Assembly: GCA_017510335.1 (NCBI GenBank)
Contig: JAFWNM010000039.1
Span: 1-64,000, forward strand
Length of the DNA stretch: 64,000 nucleotides
Reading direction: 5' to 3'
Source of the DNA: Paracoccaceae bacterium
Lineage (GTDB): Bacteria > Pseudomonadota > Alphaproteobacteria > Rhodobacterales > Rhodobacteraceae
Each line of letters begins with the position of its first letter. Position 1 is the stretch's first letter. The notes under the pieces are model-generated. The model was not told the DNA's origin. It ran no database searches and saw nothing but the letters and a program-made list of their open reading frames with translations. The translations under genes were made by a program, and so were the position numbers. Of the stretch, positions 44,669 through 54,021 are shown in pieces.

Positions 44669-47100
44669 CTTGGAACCTCCGGGTTCGGGTATGGCTGGAC
44701 CGAAGGTATTGGGGCGGCAGTCATCTGGTGCAGCACCTGCCGGTGCGTGGCCGTGGAATAGGGTCGGGGCATGTCGGGATTGACCACAACAGGATCAAAG
44801 GCTTCGCCAAATGCCAGAATATGCGCGGGCGCCTGCGTCACCCCGACTTCGGCACGGTCGCGTTCTTCGGCACGCTGGCGGCGGGCGGGTTCACCGGCCA
44901 GCGCGACCATAGTGTGATACACCCCGCTGAACGCCAGATACACCACATACCCGAAGCCCGAAAACAGGCCCTTGGGCTTGTTCCTGCTTTCGCGGATGGT
45001 TTCCCATACAGCAGAATCCCCGAAAATAAGATGCGCGATGGTTTCACGCACGATCATGGGCTGCCCGGGGTCATAGCGCACCCCCACAATCACGCCAGCA
45101 TTGGTGCGCTGGACATTCTGAACCTGCACGCAGATGGCATTTTCCAGATGCGGGGATTTGGGAAATTCCGGTGTAAAATAAAAGATGTAGCCCTTCTCAA
45201 GTGCGGAAAATTCGGCCATGTCGGTATCTGGTCCGGGGCGCAGCAACAGCCGCGCGCCACTGGTCGAGGAATCCAGAACCGTGGCGCCTGTAAAGCTGAA
45301 CGTGTCATTGCGGCCAATCGCGGCAACGGCGGGCACGCTCATCTCCACACGGGGCACACCGCGGCGTTGCTGGCGTTCTGCGATGGCGCGCAGTGCGGCG
45401 CTGACAATCAGAAAGTTGAAAACAGCCCAGCCCCCGACGATGGACAAAATGGTTTGGTCGCCGGGGAACATGAACCAGCGAATGCCTGCCGCCAGAACCC
45501 CCATCAGCGCCAGAACCCAGACAATCAATAACGGCTTGTACAGGGGCGAGATATAGTCCTCGATCAGGACTTCGTCCTTGGCGGTCACATTGAACTTCGC
45601 CCCGCGCGGCTTGAAAATCGTCTTGAGGACCACACCCGAAAGATAGGGCGCCTGCGCGGTTTCATAAAGTTCCGAAATCAAGGGCCAGCGCACCCGTGCA
45701 TAAAGGGCATTCTGCACCATGAAACTGATGGCCATATAGGCACCCATATAGACAAGCACTTCTTCAATCGTGGCCACAAAGATGTGCAGCCCGAAAAACA
45801 GATAGGCCAAGGGTGCCAGAATGAAGACCATCCGCACCAGCGGAAACAGCCAGAATGTCATGGAATTCAGGTAGCACAGGCGCTGGCTCAGACTCATGCC
45901 TTTGCGGCGCAAGGGGTTTTTCAGCATCAAAAGCTGCATCATACCCGCCGCCCAGCGCCCGCGCTGTTCGATGAAGGTCACAAAAGTTTCAGGTTGCAGC
46001 CCCGCAATCATCGCATGATCGACATACAGGCTTTTCCAGCCGCGACTGTGAATTTCCAGCGCAGTTTCCGCATCTTCGGTGATGGTTTCGCCAGCAAACC
46101 CGCCCACATCATCCAGCGCGGCACGCCGCAGCACCGATGCGGAGCCGCAAAAAAAAGCGCCGCCCCAGCGGTCAAGGCCGCGGTGCCCCTGATGGTAGAA
46201 CATCTCGTTTTCAGGCGGGCAATCGCCACGCAACCCAAGGTTACGGTCAATCGGGTCGGGGTTCAGAAAGAAATGCGGCGTCTGGACCAGAAACAGTTTC
46301 GGGTCGACCACGAAATACCCGACAGTGCGCGCCAGAAAATCACGGCTGGGCACATGGTCGGCGTCAAACACGACCACCAATTCGCCGTCCAGCCGTTCCA
46401 GCGCAGCGGACATATTGCCCGCCTTGGCGTGTTCGTTGCGCGCACGGGTCGAATAGACGATGCCAAGTTCCGCGCACAGGGCCTGCAATTCCGCGCGGCG
46501 CGCGCGGGCCTTGCGGGCAATTTCGGGGTTTTCATGGTTGCACCGCTCATCCGTGCCGCCATCATCGCACAGAACGACAGTGCGCTTGTTGGCCGGATAA
46601 TGCATGTTCTTGGCCGCCGACAAGGTGACGGCCAACATTTCTATGGGTTCGTTATAGCTTGGCACCAGAATATCGACAGTCGGCAGGCTTTCGGCAGCAA
46701 CTTTCGGGGGCAAGGTGCGGTCGATCGGGTCGGCAGTCACGAAGGAGCTGACGAAGAAAACCCAGATCGCATAGGTTTCCACCACAAACAGCGACACGGC
46801 AATTGCGAATTCCAGTGGATTGGCCGAAGCAGGCAATGTTTCCATCAGGCGCCATGTCCAGTAGCGCATGACAATCGCGCTGGCGATGGCCAGAAGCGCG
46901 AAACGCGCCACGATGGTTTTCATGGTAAATGGTTTCAGCGCGGCCACAATCAGCACGGCAAACAGCCCCAAGGCACCTTGCACAGCGGTGGATGTGGGAA
47001 TGCTGGCCAGAAATGCCAGCGGAATGACAACTGCCACCCACATCAGGGCCAAAAGCACCTCGGCGGGTCGCAGACGCCTGTTGGCTATTAACATGCTCAT
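44665..47100 (-). CDS. bcsA: Cellulose synthase catalytic subunit BcsA with PilZ domain
   Basis: 811 residues. Processive GT2 motifs fall at DDG 179-181, DAD 246-248, TED 341-343 and QRGRW 379-383, the same numbers as in R. sphaeroides BcsA, with FFCGS near 317-321. The gating loop is FNVTAK. The PilZ domain after residue 570 has RGVPR and DSSTSG, matching the RxxxR and DxSxxG motifs that bind cyclic di-GMP. It polymerises UDP-glucose and exports the chain. Synthesis should therefore depend on cyclic di-GMP. Confidence 0.97.
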   Translation of the reverse strand: MSMLIANRRLRPAEVLLALMWVAVVIPLAFLASIPTSTAVQGALGLFAVLIVAALKPFTMKTIVARFALLAIASAIVMRYWTWRLMETLPASANPLEFAIAVSLFVVETYAIWVFFVSSFVTADPIDRTLPPKVAAESLPTVDILVPSYNEPIEMLAVTLSAAKNMHYPANKRTVVLCDDGGTDERCNHENPEIARKARARRAELQALCAELGIVYSTRARNEHAKAGNMSAALERLDGELVVVFDADHVPSRDFLARTVGYFVVDPKLFLVQTPHFFLNPDPIDRNLGLRGDCPPENEMFYHQGHRGLDRWGGAFFCGSASVLRRAALDDVGGFAGETITEDAETALEIHSRGWKSLYVDHAMIAGLQPETFVTFIEQRGRWAAGMMQLLMLKNPLRRKGMSLSQRLCYLNSMTFWLFPLVRMVFILAPLAYLFFGLHIFVATIEEVLVYMGAYMAISFMVQNALYARVRWPLISELYETAQAPYLSGVVLKTIFKPRGAKFNVTAKDEVLIEDYISPLYKPLLIVWVLALMGVLAAGIRWFMFPGDQTILSIVGGWAVFNFLIVSAALRAIAERQQRRGVPRVEMSVPAVAAIGRNDTFSFTGATVLDSSTSGARLLLRPGPDTDMAEFSALEKGYIFYFTPEFPKSPHLENAICVQVQNVQRTNAGVIVGVRYDPGQPMIVRETIAHLIFGDSAVWETIRESRNKPKGLFSGFGYVVYLAFSGVYHTMVALAGEPARRQRAEERDRAEVGVTQAPAHILAFGEAFDPVVVNPDMPRPYSTATHRQVLHQMTAAPIPSVQPYPNPEVPR

Positions 47101-47121
47101 GAAAAATGCCTTTTGTTATGC

Positions 47122-47784
47122 CTATTGAAAAACAGGAGAGGCCAGACCAAACGCCCCCTGCCCTATCGGGGCAAGGGCACGTTCGGTCGGGCCGGAAATA
47201 CAATTCCTAAGCATGATATCAAGCGCAGACGCGCCCCGCGGCAGCGCGCGCGCCCCGATCTGGCTGCGCCGGAAGGCCAGCACACATGTCACATCCCCGC
47301 CCGGCGCGCGCGAGGTGTATGTGATGTCGCCATACTGGTCTGAAACTGCGGTCAATCCACTGTCGGTCACTGCACCAAAAGGCGCAGGCGCGCCCCCGAA
47401 CTGGCGCAGCACATCTTCCAGCACCAAGCGCGACCGGCTGGCGGTCAGCGCGGTCTGGGCGCGCAGGATAATGGTATTTTCGCCTTGCAGGCTGGTGGAA
47501 TTGGGAAGCGTGATGCGCTGTTCCAACGCGCCGTCAAGGTCGCGTTCCAGCACGATCAAGGCGTTGGGCACATTGATCAGCGCGCGTGACGTGGGAACAA
47601 CGCGGAACTCTGTGACAGCTTCGGCAAGTTCGGTCGGGCTTGACCCGTCCAGACTGGCCAGAAAACCGCCGTCACATGCCGACACGCCAAGCGCTGCAAT
47701 GCCCAAAAGCCCCAATATGCGCACACGCGCTGCGCCCCTGAAGAACGCGCTGGTCAGTTCGCCAAACGAATAATCTTTATACAT
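47122..47784 (-). CDS. bcsN: Probable cellulose biosynthesis protein BcsN
   Basis: 220 residues, 21 bases upstream of bcsA. A probable lipoprotein signal ends at ALGVSAC (Cys near residue 37), although the N-terminus before it is long and charged. The VVPTSRALINVPNALIVLERD block, LPNSTSLQGENTIILRAQ, and a later GGDVTCVLAFRR segment resemble BcsN of alphaproteobacterial cellulose operons. Its role in cellulose production is not defined biochemically. A structured, relatively AT-rich leader lies upstream. Naming is moderately certain. Confidence 0.65.
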   Translation of the reverse strand: MYKDYSFGELTSAFFRGAARVRILGLLGIAALGVSACDGGFLASLDGSSPTELAEAVTEFRVVPTSRALINVPNALIVLERDLDGALEQRITLPNSTSLQGENTIILRAQTALTASRSRLVLEDVLRQFGGAPAPFGAVTDSGLTAVSDQYGDITYTSRAPGGDVTCVLAFRRSQIGARALPRGASALDIMLRNCISGPTERALAPIGQGAFGLASPVFQ

Positions 47785-47910
47785 TGCCCTGCCTGCTCAG
47801 GCATACTCCGCAAAAAGACATTCAGGATGCTGCACATCCTGGCGCCACAGTTGCGAAGACGGTCAAATGACCTGCCCATTACTTGCCCATGCCCATACGA
47901 CTGCGCACCT

Positions 47911-47982
47911 CTGACGGGTGCTCTTATCGTCAGTATCCAGCGTTTTATGCTGGTAATCTTGATTTCTTCATTGAAGATTACC
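47911..47982. other. Chain of three inverted repeats in the cellulose operon leader
   Basis: CTGACG/CGTCAG (47911-47916, 47928-47933), CCAGC/GCTGG (47937-47941, 47949-47953) and a perfect 9-bp pair GGTAATCTT/AAGATTACC (47952-47960, 47974-47982). The second and third share two bases, so they cannot both form fully. The pattern suggests a structured leader or stacked operators before bcsN. The rest of the 441-base gap (47785-48225) shows no gene. Confidence 0.5.
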
Positions 47983-48114
47983 GCAGTGCATGGGTCTTTG
48001 CAACGATTGATAAACCATGTCCTGAACGGGGCCGCCGGCTGGCACCGGCTGGCGACAAAAGCTGCGCAATATCTGTGCGCTTTTGCATAATTCCAACCGC
48101 ATGCCCAAAAGCAA

Positions 48115-48140
48115 GGGGCGCAGATAGCCCCCTGCGCCCC
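48115..48140 (-). terminator. Hairpin after the RaiA-like gene
   Basis: A perfect 9-bp stem (GGGGCGCAG with CTGCGCCCC) has an 8-base loop. It lies about 85 bases after the stop codon on the minus strand. No T-tract, so termination is uncertain. Confidence 0.55.
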
Positions 48141-48225
48141 GGAATTCACTACATGTCGTGGCAGCGTGGGCCAGGCGCGATTGTTGCGCATTCGCCACAG
48201 GCGCGTGTCCGGCAGGATTTCCCGC

Positions 48226-48543
48226 CTAGCGGCGCGCGCGCTGTTTGCCCAGTTCACTGTCCAGAACATTGCGCATCTTGTCGGTTGCGCCGGTCACAGC
48301 GGACTGAATATTGTCGGCCGCATGTTCGGCCGTCACAGGCTGGCGTCCCTCAAGGCGGACTTCTACCTTGCAATGCTTGTCATCAGGTCCGCTTTTCGCG
48401 GCGTTCTGGTCACGCAAATACACTTCTACCCGCGTGATGGGGCCTGAAACCGCGCCAAGCTTGGACTCGATCACCTGTGTGACAAAGCGGGTCACATCCT
48501 AGCGCCCTTCGATTGTGTTGTCTGTATTGACCTGAATATGCAT
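48226..48543 (-). pseudogene. HPF/RaiA-family ribosome-associated protein gene with in-frame amber codon
   Basis: The natural start is the ATG at 48543, preceded by AAAGGGCACAGCC. It encodes MHIQVNTDNTIEGR, then TAG at 48501-48499, then in the same frame DVTRFVTQVIESKLG and the rest of an HPF-like fold (ITRVEVYLRDQNAAKSGPDDK without the ending). Without the stop the product would be 105 residues, normal for short HPF/RaiA proteins that bind the decoding region of idle ribosomes. A GTG six bases after the stop (48495) could restart translation, giving 89 residues without the first beta strand. It may be a pseudogene, a re-initiation product or a sequencing error. Confidence 0.75.
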
Positions 48544-48602
48544 GGCTGTGCCCTTTTTGGCTTGTTCTTACACCTTGAGGGTATGCATCCTTCGCGTTCG
48601 CT

Positions 48603-49100
<498 letters not shown>

Positions 49101-49880
49101 CTACACCGCCACCGGGGCCTTGATCCCGGGATGGGGATCATAGCCTTCGATCTGGAAATCATCATAGCGGAAATCGAAAACCGTATCCGGTGTCCGAAGA
49201 ATGTTCATTCTGGGCAAGGGGCGCGGGTCGCGCGCAAGCTGCGTGCGCACCTGATCCATATGGTTGGAATAGATATGCGCATCCCCCAGCGTATGCACAA
49301 AACTGCCCAGCCCCAGCCCTGCAACACGCGCCAGCATCATCTGCAAAAGCGCGTAGGACGCAATATTGAACGGAACCCCCAGAAACATATCGGCAGAGCG
49401 CTGATATAATTGCAAATGCAGCTTGCCCGCCAGAACCCGCACCTGCCACAGCGTATGGCAGGGCGGCAGCGCCATTTCCGGTACATCGGGCGGGTTCCAT
49501 GCCGAGACGATCATGCGGCGGCTGTCGGGGGCCTGCAGAATCATACGTTGCAATTCTGCAATCTGGTCAACACCACCAAAGTCACGCCATTGCCGCCCGT
49601 AAACCGGTCCCAGATCGCCCGACGCGTCGGCCCATTCATCCCAGATACGGACGCCGTTTTCCTTCAGGTAGCCAATATTCGTGTCACCTGACAGAAACCA
49701 CAACAATTCATGGATGATGGATTTCAGGTGCACCTTCTTGGTGGTCACCAATGGAAACCCGTCTTCCAGATCATAGCGCATCTGCATTCCAAACACCGAC
49801 ACTGTGCCCGTTCCCGTGCGATCATCCGATGGCACACCATGGTCCAGAATATGCTGCAACGCATCCAGATACTGTTTCAC
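49101..49880 (-). CDS. thyA: Thymidylate synthase
   Basis: 259 residues from a GTG start ([15 protein letters not shown]), chosen because this matches the conserved ThyA N-terminus; an upstream ATG at 49919 would add 13 unconserved residues. GGGGGCATT precedes it. The nucleophile is Cys141 in LPPCHTLWQ, with [20 protein letters not shown] and the C-terminal [11 protein letters not shown]. It makes dTMP using methylene-tetrahydrofolate. Confidence 0.97.
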   Translation of the reverse strand: MKQYLDALQHILDHGVPSDDRTGTGTVSVFGMQMRYDLEDGFPLVTTKKVHLKSIIHELLWFLSGDTNIGYLKENGVRIWDEWADASGDLGPVYGRQWRDFGGVDQIAELQRMILQAPDSRRMIVSAWNPPDVPEMALPPCHTLWQVRVLAGKLHLQLYQRSADMFLGVPFNIASYALLQMMLARVAGLGLGSFVHTLGDAHIYSNHMDQVRTQLARDPRPLPRMNILRTPDTVFDFRYDDFQIEGYDPHPGIKAPVAV

Positions 49881-50009
49881 AATGCCCCCGCCCCGCAAGA
49901 TGTGGTGTATTCGGCGCACAATGGCGGGAAGGTGCTGATTCTGGAACCCCCAAGGGCATTGAACAGCACGGAAATTCAGTTACCATGTTCATCAAAAGGA
50001 GTGCGCAAC

Positions 50010-50432
50010 ATGAAATATCTTCACACAATGGTCCGCGTCAAAGATCTTGACGCCACGATCGCGTTTTTCAAACTTCTGGGGCTGGAAGAAACCCGCCGCC
50101 ATGAAAGCGAACAGGGCCGCTTCACGCTGGTGTTCATGGCCCCGCCCGGACAGCCCGAATGCCCGGTGGAACTGACCTATAACTGGGACGGGGACGAGGG
50201 GCTGCCATCGGACAGCCGCCATTTCGGCCATCTGGCCTATGAAGTGGCCGACATATACGCAAAATGCGCGGAATTGCAGGCCGCTGGCGTCACAATCAAC
50301 CGCCCGCCCCGCGATGGCCGCATGGCCTTCGTGCGGTCGCCGGACAATGTGTCAATCGAACTGTTGCAGGCCGGGGACGCCCTGCCCCCGCAGGAACCCT
50401 GGGCCAGCATGGGCAATACAGGGCATTGGTAA
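50010..50432 (+). CDS. Glyoxalase/VOC superfamily protein (lactoylglutathione lyase-like)
   Basis: 140 residues from MKYLHTMVRVKDLDATIAFF, with AAAAGGAG nine bases upstream. Two VOC half-domains are visible, with metal-site candidates in the first strand (LHTMVRV), VELTYNW, FGHLAYEV and VSIELLQ: His, Glu, His, Glu as in glyoxalase I. It probably detoxifies methylglutathione-type hemithioacetals such as that from methylglyoxal. Close relatives include other metal-dependent lyases, so the substrate is tentative. Confidence 0.82.
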   Translation: MKYLHTMVRVKDLDATIAFFKLLGLEETRRHESEQGRFTLVFMAPPGQPECPVELTYNWDGDEGLPSDSRHFGHLAYEVADIYAKCAELQAAGVTINRPPRDGRMAFVRSPDNVSIELLQAGDALPPQEPWASMGNTGHW

Positions 50433-50440
50433 CGCGCCCC

Positions 50441-51280
50441 TCAGGCGCGCTGCACTGGCGCAAAGAAAATGCCATCGTCCAGAACCGACTGGACGGTGGC
50501 GCGTTTTACCACCGGGTCATCTTGTGCGAATGCATATGTCAGTGACATATCGCAAAGCTGGTTGATCAGCCGCGGCACACCGCCCGTCACGTCAAAGATC
50601 AGCATCGCGGCCTGTTTGCTGAACACACTGGACCGCCCGCCCGCAATTTTCAGGCGATGGGCGATGTAATGTGCAACGGTTTCGGCCTTCATATACGGCA
50701 GATGATAGTTTGCCGCGACACGCTGCGCGAATTGCACCAGATCGCGGCGGCGCACATGGTCGCGCAATTCGGGCTGGCCAATCAGGAAAAGTTGCAGCAC
50801 TTCTTCCTTGCCCAGATTGATATTTGTCAGCATGCGCAATTCTTCCAGCGCTTCAGGCGACAGGTTTTGCGCTTCATCGATGACCAGCAGCACGCGACGG
50901 CCTTCGTTATATTCCTGTATCAGAAATTCCTGAACCTTCAGGAATTTGCCTTCCTCGCTCAGGTCGGATTTCGTCAGTTCCGGCAGCAGCCATTGCAAGA
51001 TGTCGCGCGTGTTGGGACGTGTGTTGGTAACCAGCGCGATGGACAACGAGTCGTCATCTTCCGCTTCTTCGATGAAATGCTGCAACAACACGGTTTTGCC
51101 CGCGCCAATTTCGCCTGTCAGCATTGTTATCGGGGACCGTGTGGCCAGCCCGTATTGCAGCATGGCATAGGCCCCGCGCGCCGCGTCCGACCAGAACAGG
51201 AACTCCGGGTCCGGGGTCAAGGAAAACGGGCGCTGATGCAGCCCGAAATGTTCCAGATATGAACTAAATCTATGTGTCAT
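50441..51280 (-). CDS. ExeA-like AAA+ ATPase
   Basis: 279 residues. The N-terminal EHFGLHQRPFSLTPDPEFLFW motif is shared by ExeA and exopolysaccharide/exosortase-associated ATPases. Walker A GEIGAGKT is at 56-63, Walker B is VLLVIDEAQNL, and the sensor region is QLFLIGQPEL. It is divergent from a sugar transferase gene, which fits a role in surface polysaccharide assembly, but neither partner nor substrate is shown. It converges on the VOC gene with 8 bases between. Confidence 0.85.
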   Translation of the reverse strand: MTHRFSSYLEHFGLHQRPFSLTPDPEFLFWSDAARGAYAMLQYGLATRSPITMLTGEIGAGKTVLLQHFIEEAEDDDSLSIALVTNTRPNTRDILQWLLPELTKSDLSEEGKFLKVQEFLIQEYNEGRRVLLVIDEAQNLSPEALEELRMLTNINLGKEEVLQLFLIGQPELRDHVRRRDLVQFAQRVAANYHLPYMKAETVAHYIAHRLKIAGGRSSVFSKQAAMLIFDVTGGVPRLINQLCDMSLTYAFAQDDPVVKRATVQSVLDDGIFFAPVQRA

Positions 51281-51726
51281 GTGTCCATGTGGCCGATACG
51301 CTACGCTGATCGTAAACTACTTCACCTGCTCTACAAGCCGGATGTGACGAAATTCAAGCTGAAACAAGTCAAGGTAATGGCACTACGCCGCGATATGGTG
51401 CCCGAACTGCCATGATTCGACCCGCAAACTGCCACGGGCCAGAATTCTGGCGCAATCTGGACAAAATCGCGGCACGCCCCCGAAACACGCGGCCAGATTG
51501 CACGGCATAATGACAACAATCAACGCAATGCATGACCACAGGCCATAAGTCATGAACAATGCCCTTCCATGCACCGGAAAAAACCGCCGGGGCTGGCCTT
51601 GATTCCAAGTTTTCGTGTCGCCAGAACCTTTAAGTCTTGTATAAATTTTTACGTGTTTAGACTTCGGTAATCCTTGGAATTGACCAAGGCCCATGTCGCA
51701 ACGTCGCATTGATCAGGACAGGTATT
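51281..51726. other. 446-base divergent region, no gene; AT-rich patch with inverted repeat
   Basis: No credible coding sequence. A locally AT-rich stretch holds AAGTCT (51632-51637) and AGACTT (51659-51664) around TGTATAAATTTTT, the best promoter-like DNA here. A short direct repeat GTCGCA-AC-GTCGCA lies at about 51695-51708, just before the sugar transferase gene. This is probably the control region of both divergent genes. Confidence 0.45.
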
Positions 51727-52422
51727 ATGGCTTTCACTTCATCGGACCTTCCCCTTCAGGGCACCCATGCACAGGCGCATACATCGCGCTTGCCACGGAA
51801 TACGGCCAAGGGGCTGTATGCCAATGGTGGCAAGCGGCTGCTCGATATTGTGCTGGTTGTGCTGTTGTTGCCGATCGCCATTCCCGTGATTGTTGCCTGC
51901 GCATTCCTGCTGGTCGCCAGCGGGTCCAGCCCGTTTTTCGCGCAAACCCGCATTGGCCGGCATGGCAAGGTGTTCCGCATCTGGAAGTTGCGCACCATGC
52001 ATGCCGATGCAGAACAGCGTCTGAACGCCATTCTGGCCGCCGACGGCAACTTGCGCGCAGAATGGGACGACAAGCAGAAACTGCGCAACGACCCCCGGAT
52101 CACAAAATTCGGGCATATCCTGCGGCAGACATCCCTTGATGAACTGCCCCAGCTTTTGAACGTGCTGCGCGGCGATATGAGCCTGCTTGGCCCCCGCCCC
52201 ATGCTGCCTGAACAGCGTTCGCTGTATGGCGCGTCACTGCCTGTCTATCTGGCGCTTCGTCCGGGGATTTCCGGACTGTGGCAGGTGACCGAACGCAATG
52301 ATGCCAGTTTTGAACAACGTGCCCGCATTGATGCCACCTATGGCGCAACGCTGAGTTTCGCAAATGACCTGCGCCTTGTCTGGAAAACCGTTCTGGTGGT
52401 CTTGTGCCGCCGCGGAATTTGA
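51727..52422 (+). CDS. Bacterial sugar transferase (polyprenyl-phosphate glycosyl-1-phosphate transferase)
   Basis: 231 residues from MAFTSSDLPL with AGGACAGG upstream. The membrane anchor KRLLDIVLVVLLLPIAIPVI is followed by the conserved catalytic blocks: FFAQTRIGRHGKVFRIWKLR, TSLDELPQLLNVLRGDMSLLGPRP and LRPGISGLWQV. Such enzymes start exopolysaccharide or O-antigen repeat units on undecaprenyl phosphate. No Wzx/Wzy or other glycosyltransferase is adjacent. It is followed six bases later by a rhomboid protease. Confidence 0.92.
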   Translation: MAFTSSDLPLQGTHAQAHTSRLPRNTAKGLYANGGKRLLDIVLVVLLLPIAIPVIVACAFLLVASGSSPFFAQTRIGRHGKVFRIWKLRTMHADAEQRLNAILAADGNLRAEWDDKQKLRNDPRITKFGHILRQTSLDELPQLLNVLRGDMSLLGPRPMLPEQRSLYGASLPVYLALRPGISGLWQVTERNDASFEQRARIDATYGATLSFANDLRLVWKTVLVVLCRRGI

Positions 52423-52428
52423 ACAATC

Positions 52429-53166
52429 ATGCGTCTGATCGCCAAACCTTCGGGGCAGCCTCAAAATGATCCCGACCGCTTGCAACGGGTAGAAGACAAT
52501 GTCAAAGCGGCGCTTATGGCCCCCAGAAATGTAACCTTCCCAACCAGAACCAACAGCCCCGCCGTGCTGGCGCTGGTGGCTGCGACATGTTTGCCGGAAA
52601 TCCTGCTGACCTTGCTTGGCGTGATCATCAGCAGTGCCAATGAATGGCGCATGACGACGATTGCCTACGGGGCGTTCTGGAACGGCCTTTTGCAGGGGTG
52701 GGACCCCCTGTATCCGTTGCAGCGCGAAGTCATGTTCATCAGCCATGCGTTTTTGCATGGCGGTCTTATGCATCTGCTGGGCAATATGGTGGCTGTTCTG
52801 GCGCTTGGCGGTATCGTCGTGGCCCGCATCGGGCAAAAGGGGTTCTTGCTGCTCTATGCGATCAGCGTGATCGGCGGCGCAGCGGGCTTTGCCCTTCTGT
52901 CGAGCACCGAAACCCCCATGGTTGGCGCGTCAGGCGCAGTTTTCGGCCTGATTGGCGCATGGAAATTCTGGGAATGGCAGGCCCGCCAGCATTTCGGCAG
53001 CCCCATGCGGCCGCTATGGATGTCGCTTCTGGGCCTTGCTGTGCTGAATGTGGTTCTTTGGGTGTTGCTATCGGGCTTGCTGGCCTGGGAAGCGCATCTT
53101 GGCGGGTTCGTCGCGGGTGTGTTGTTTGCGGCACTGGTGACACCGACACTGCGCTATCGCGTGTAG
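52429..53166 (+). CDS. Rhomboid family intramembrane serine protease
   Basis: 245 residues. Catalytic Ser168 in GASGAVFG and His223 in AWEAHLGGF form the dyad. The HGGLMHLLGNM motif (110-120) is the rhomboid loop with the oxyanion-hole Asn. About 40 polar residues precede the first span; an internal ATG at 52516 is a possible alternative start. Substrates are unknown. It is probably co-transcribed with the sugar transferase. Confidence 0.92.
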   Translation: MRLIAKPSGQPQNDPDRLQRVEDNVKAALMAPRNVTFPTRTNSPAVLALVAATCLPEILLTLLGVIISSANEWRMTTIAYGAFWNGLLQGWDPLYPLQREVMFISHAFLHGGLMHLLGNMVAVLALGGIVVARIGQKGFLLLYAISVIGGAAGFALLSSTETPMVGASGAVFGLIGAWKFWEWQARQHFGSPMRPLWMSLLGLAVLNVVLWVLLSGLLAWEAHLGGFVAGVLFAALVTPTLRYRV

Positions 53167-53169
53167 CTG

Positions 53170-53922
53170 CTATTTCGGCACGACGCCGGCGGCGCGCAGG
53201 GCCGGCAGGTTTGACCGGCTTACCGGAACGCTTGCCCCGTCAGCCATGATCAGGCTTGTCTTGCCCTGATGGCGTGCGACCTGCCGGATTTCGGCAGGCA
53301 CCACCCAGTGCGACCGATGGACCCGCAGACCTATGCCCTGCAACACCGCTTCGGCATCTGCCATGCGCATCAACACCAGCTCCGACCCGTTTTGCGTGAC
53401 AACATTCAGGTAATGGTCCTGCGCTTCAAGGCGGATCAGCGGCCCGCGCTTGTGCAATGGCAAGCGCGCCAGAAACGCATCTGCCGACACGTCCTTGACG
53501 CCACCTGCTGCATCGGCAGGGCGCAACCATGCCACCACTGCGTGAATGGCCCCCACAACCACCACAACAATCATGATCAGCCACAGAAGCTTGGCAAACT
53601 GCCCCCCCTCCCAGCCAGGAAACAGCCAGACATTCACCCCGAATAGAAGCACACCCAGGACAACTGCATATGCCCCGCTTGCCGCTGCCCGACTTGCCCT
53701 GTGCGCGGGAAGATATCCTTGCACATGCCGCGTGACAAAATGCAGCGCGATGGCAACCCCGACCACGCCGCCCCAATAGCAGGCACGCGCCAGAAAGGAC
53801 AACGCGTCCATTGTCCCGAACGGCCCCGCCAAAGTGGCAAGACCCGTCAGCCCCGCCCACAAGAAACCGACCCTGTGCCATTCACGAAGCGTGACTTGCA
53901 GCGCCCTGAAATAAGCAGCCAT
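53170..53922 (-). CDS. Membrane-anchored LytTR DNA-binding regulator
   Basis: 250 residues. Four hydrophobic spans lie in about residues 18-130, followed by a linker and a C-terminal LytTR domain (about 150-245) with LIRLEAQDHYLNVVT and LRVHRSHWVVPAEIRQV. LytTR domains bind direct repeats in promoters, and membrane-tethered versions have no receiver domain. Its stop codon lies three bases from the rhomboid stop (convergent). A link between the protease and release of the regulator is tempting but unproven. Confidence 0.88.
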   Translation of the reverse strand: MAAYFRALQVTLREWHRVGFLWAGLTGLATLAGPFGTMDALSFLARACYWGGVVGVAIALHFVTRHVQGYLPAHRASRAAASGAYAVVLGVLLFGVNVWLFPGWEGGQFAKLLWLIMIVVVVVGAIHAVVAWLRPADAAGGVKDVSADAFLARLPLHKRGPLIRLEAQDHYLNVVTQNGSELVLMRMADAEAVLQGIGLRVHRSHWVVPAEIRQVARHQGKTSLIMADGASVPVSRSNLPALRAAGVVPK

Positions 53923-54021
53923 TCACGAAATCCCCCGACAGTCGACGCAGCCTTTATTGCCGCGCCACCCTGCCCAATGCAAACCCTGCTGCAGAAATTC
54001 AACAGATGGAATGGCACATAA

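Noticed and set aside
47754-48269. 171-codon open frame on minus over the cellulose leader
   Set aside because: Trp/Cys/Arg-rich sequence without domain or ribosome site, overlapping the RaiA-like gene end and the bcsN start in another frame.
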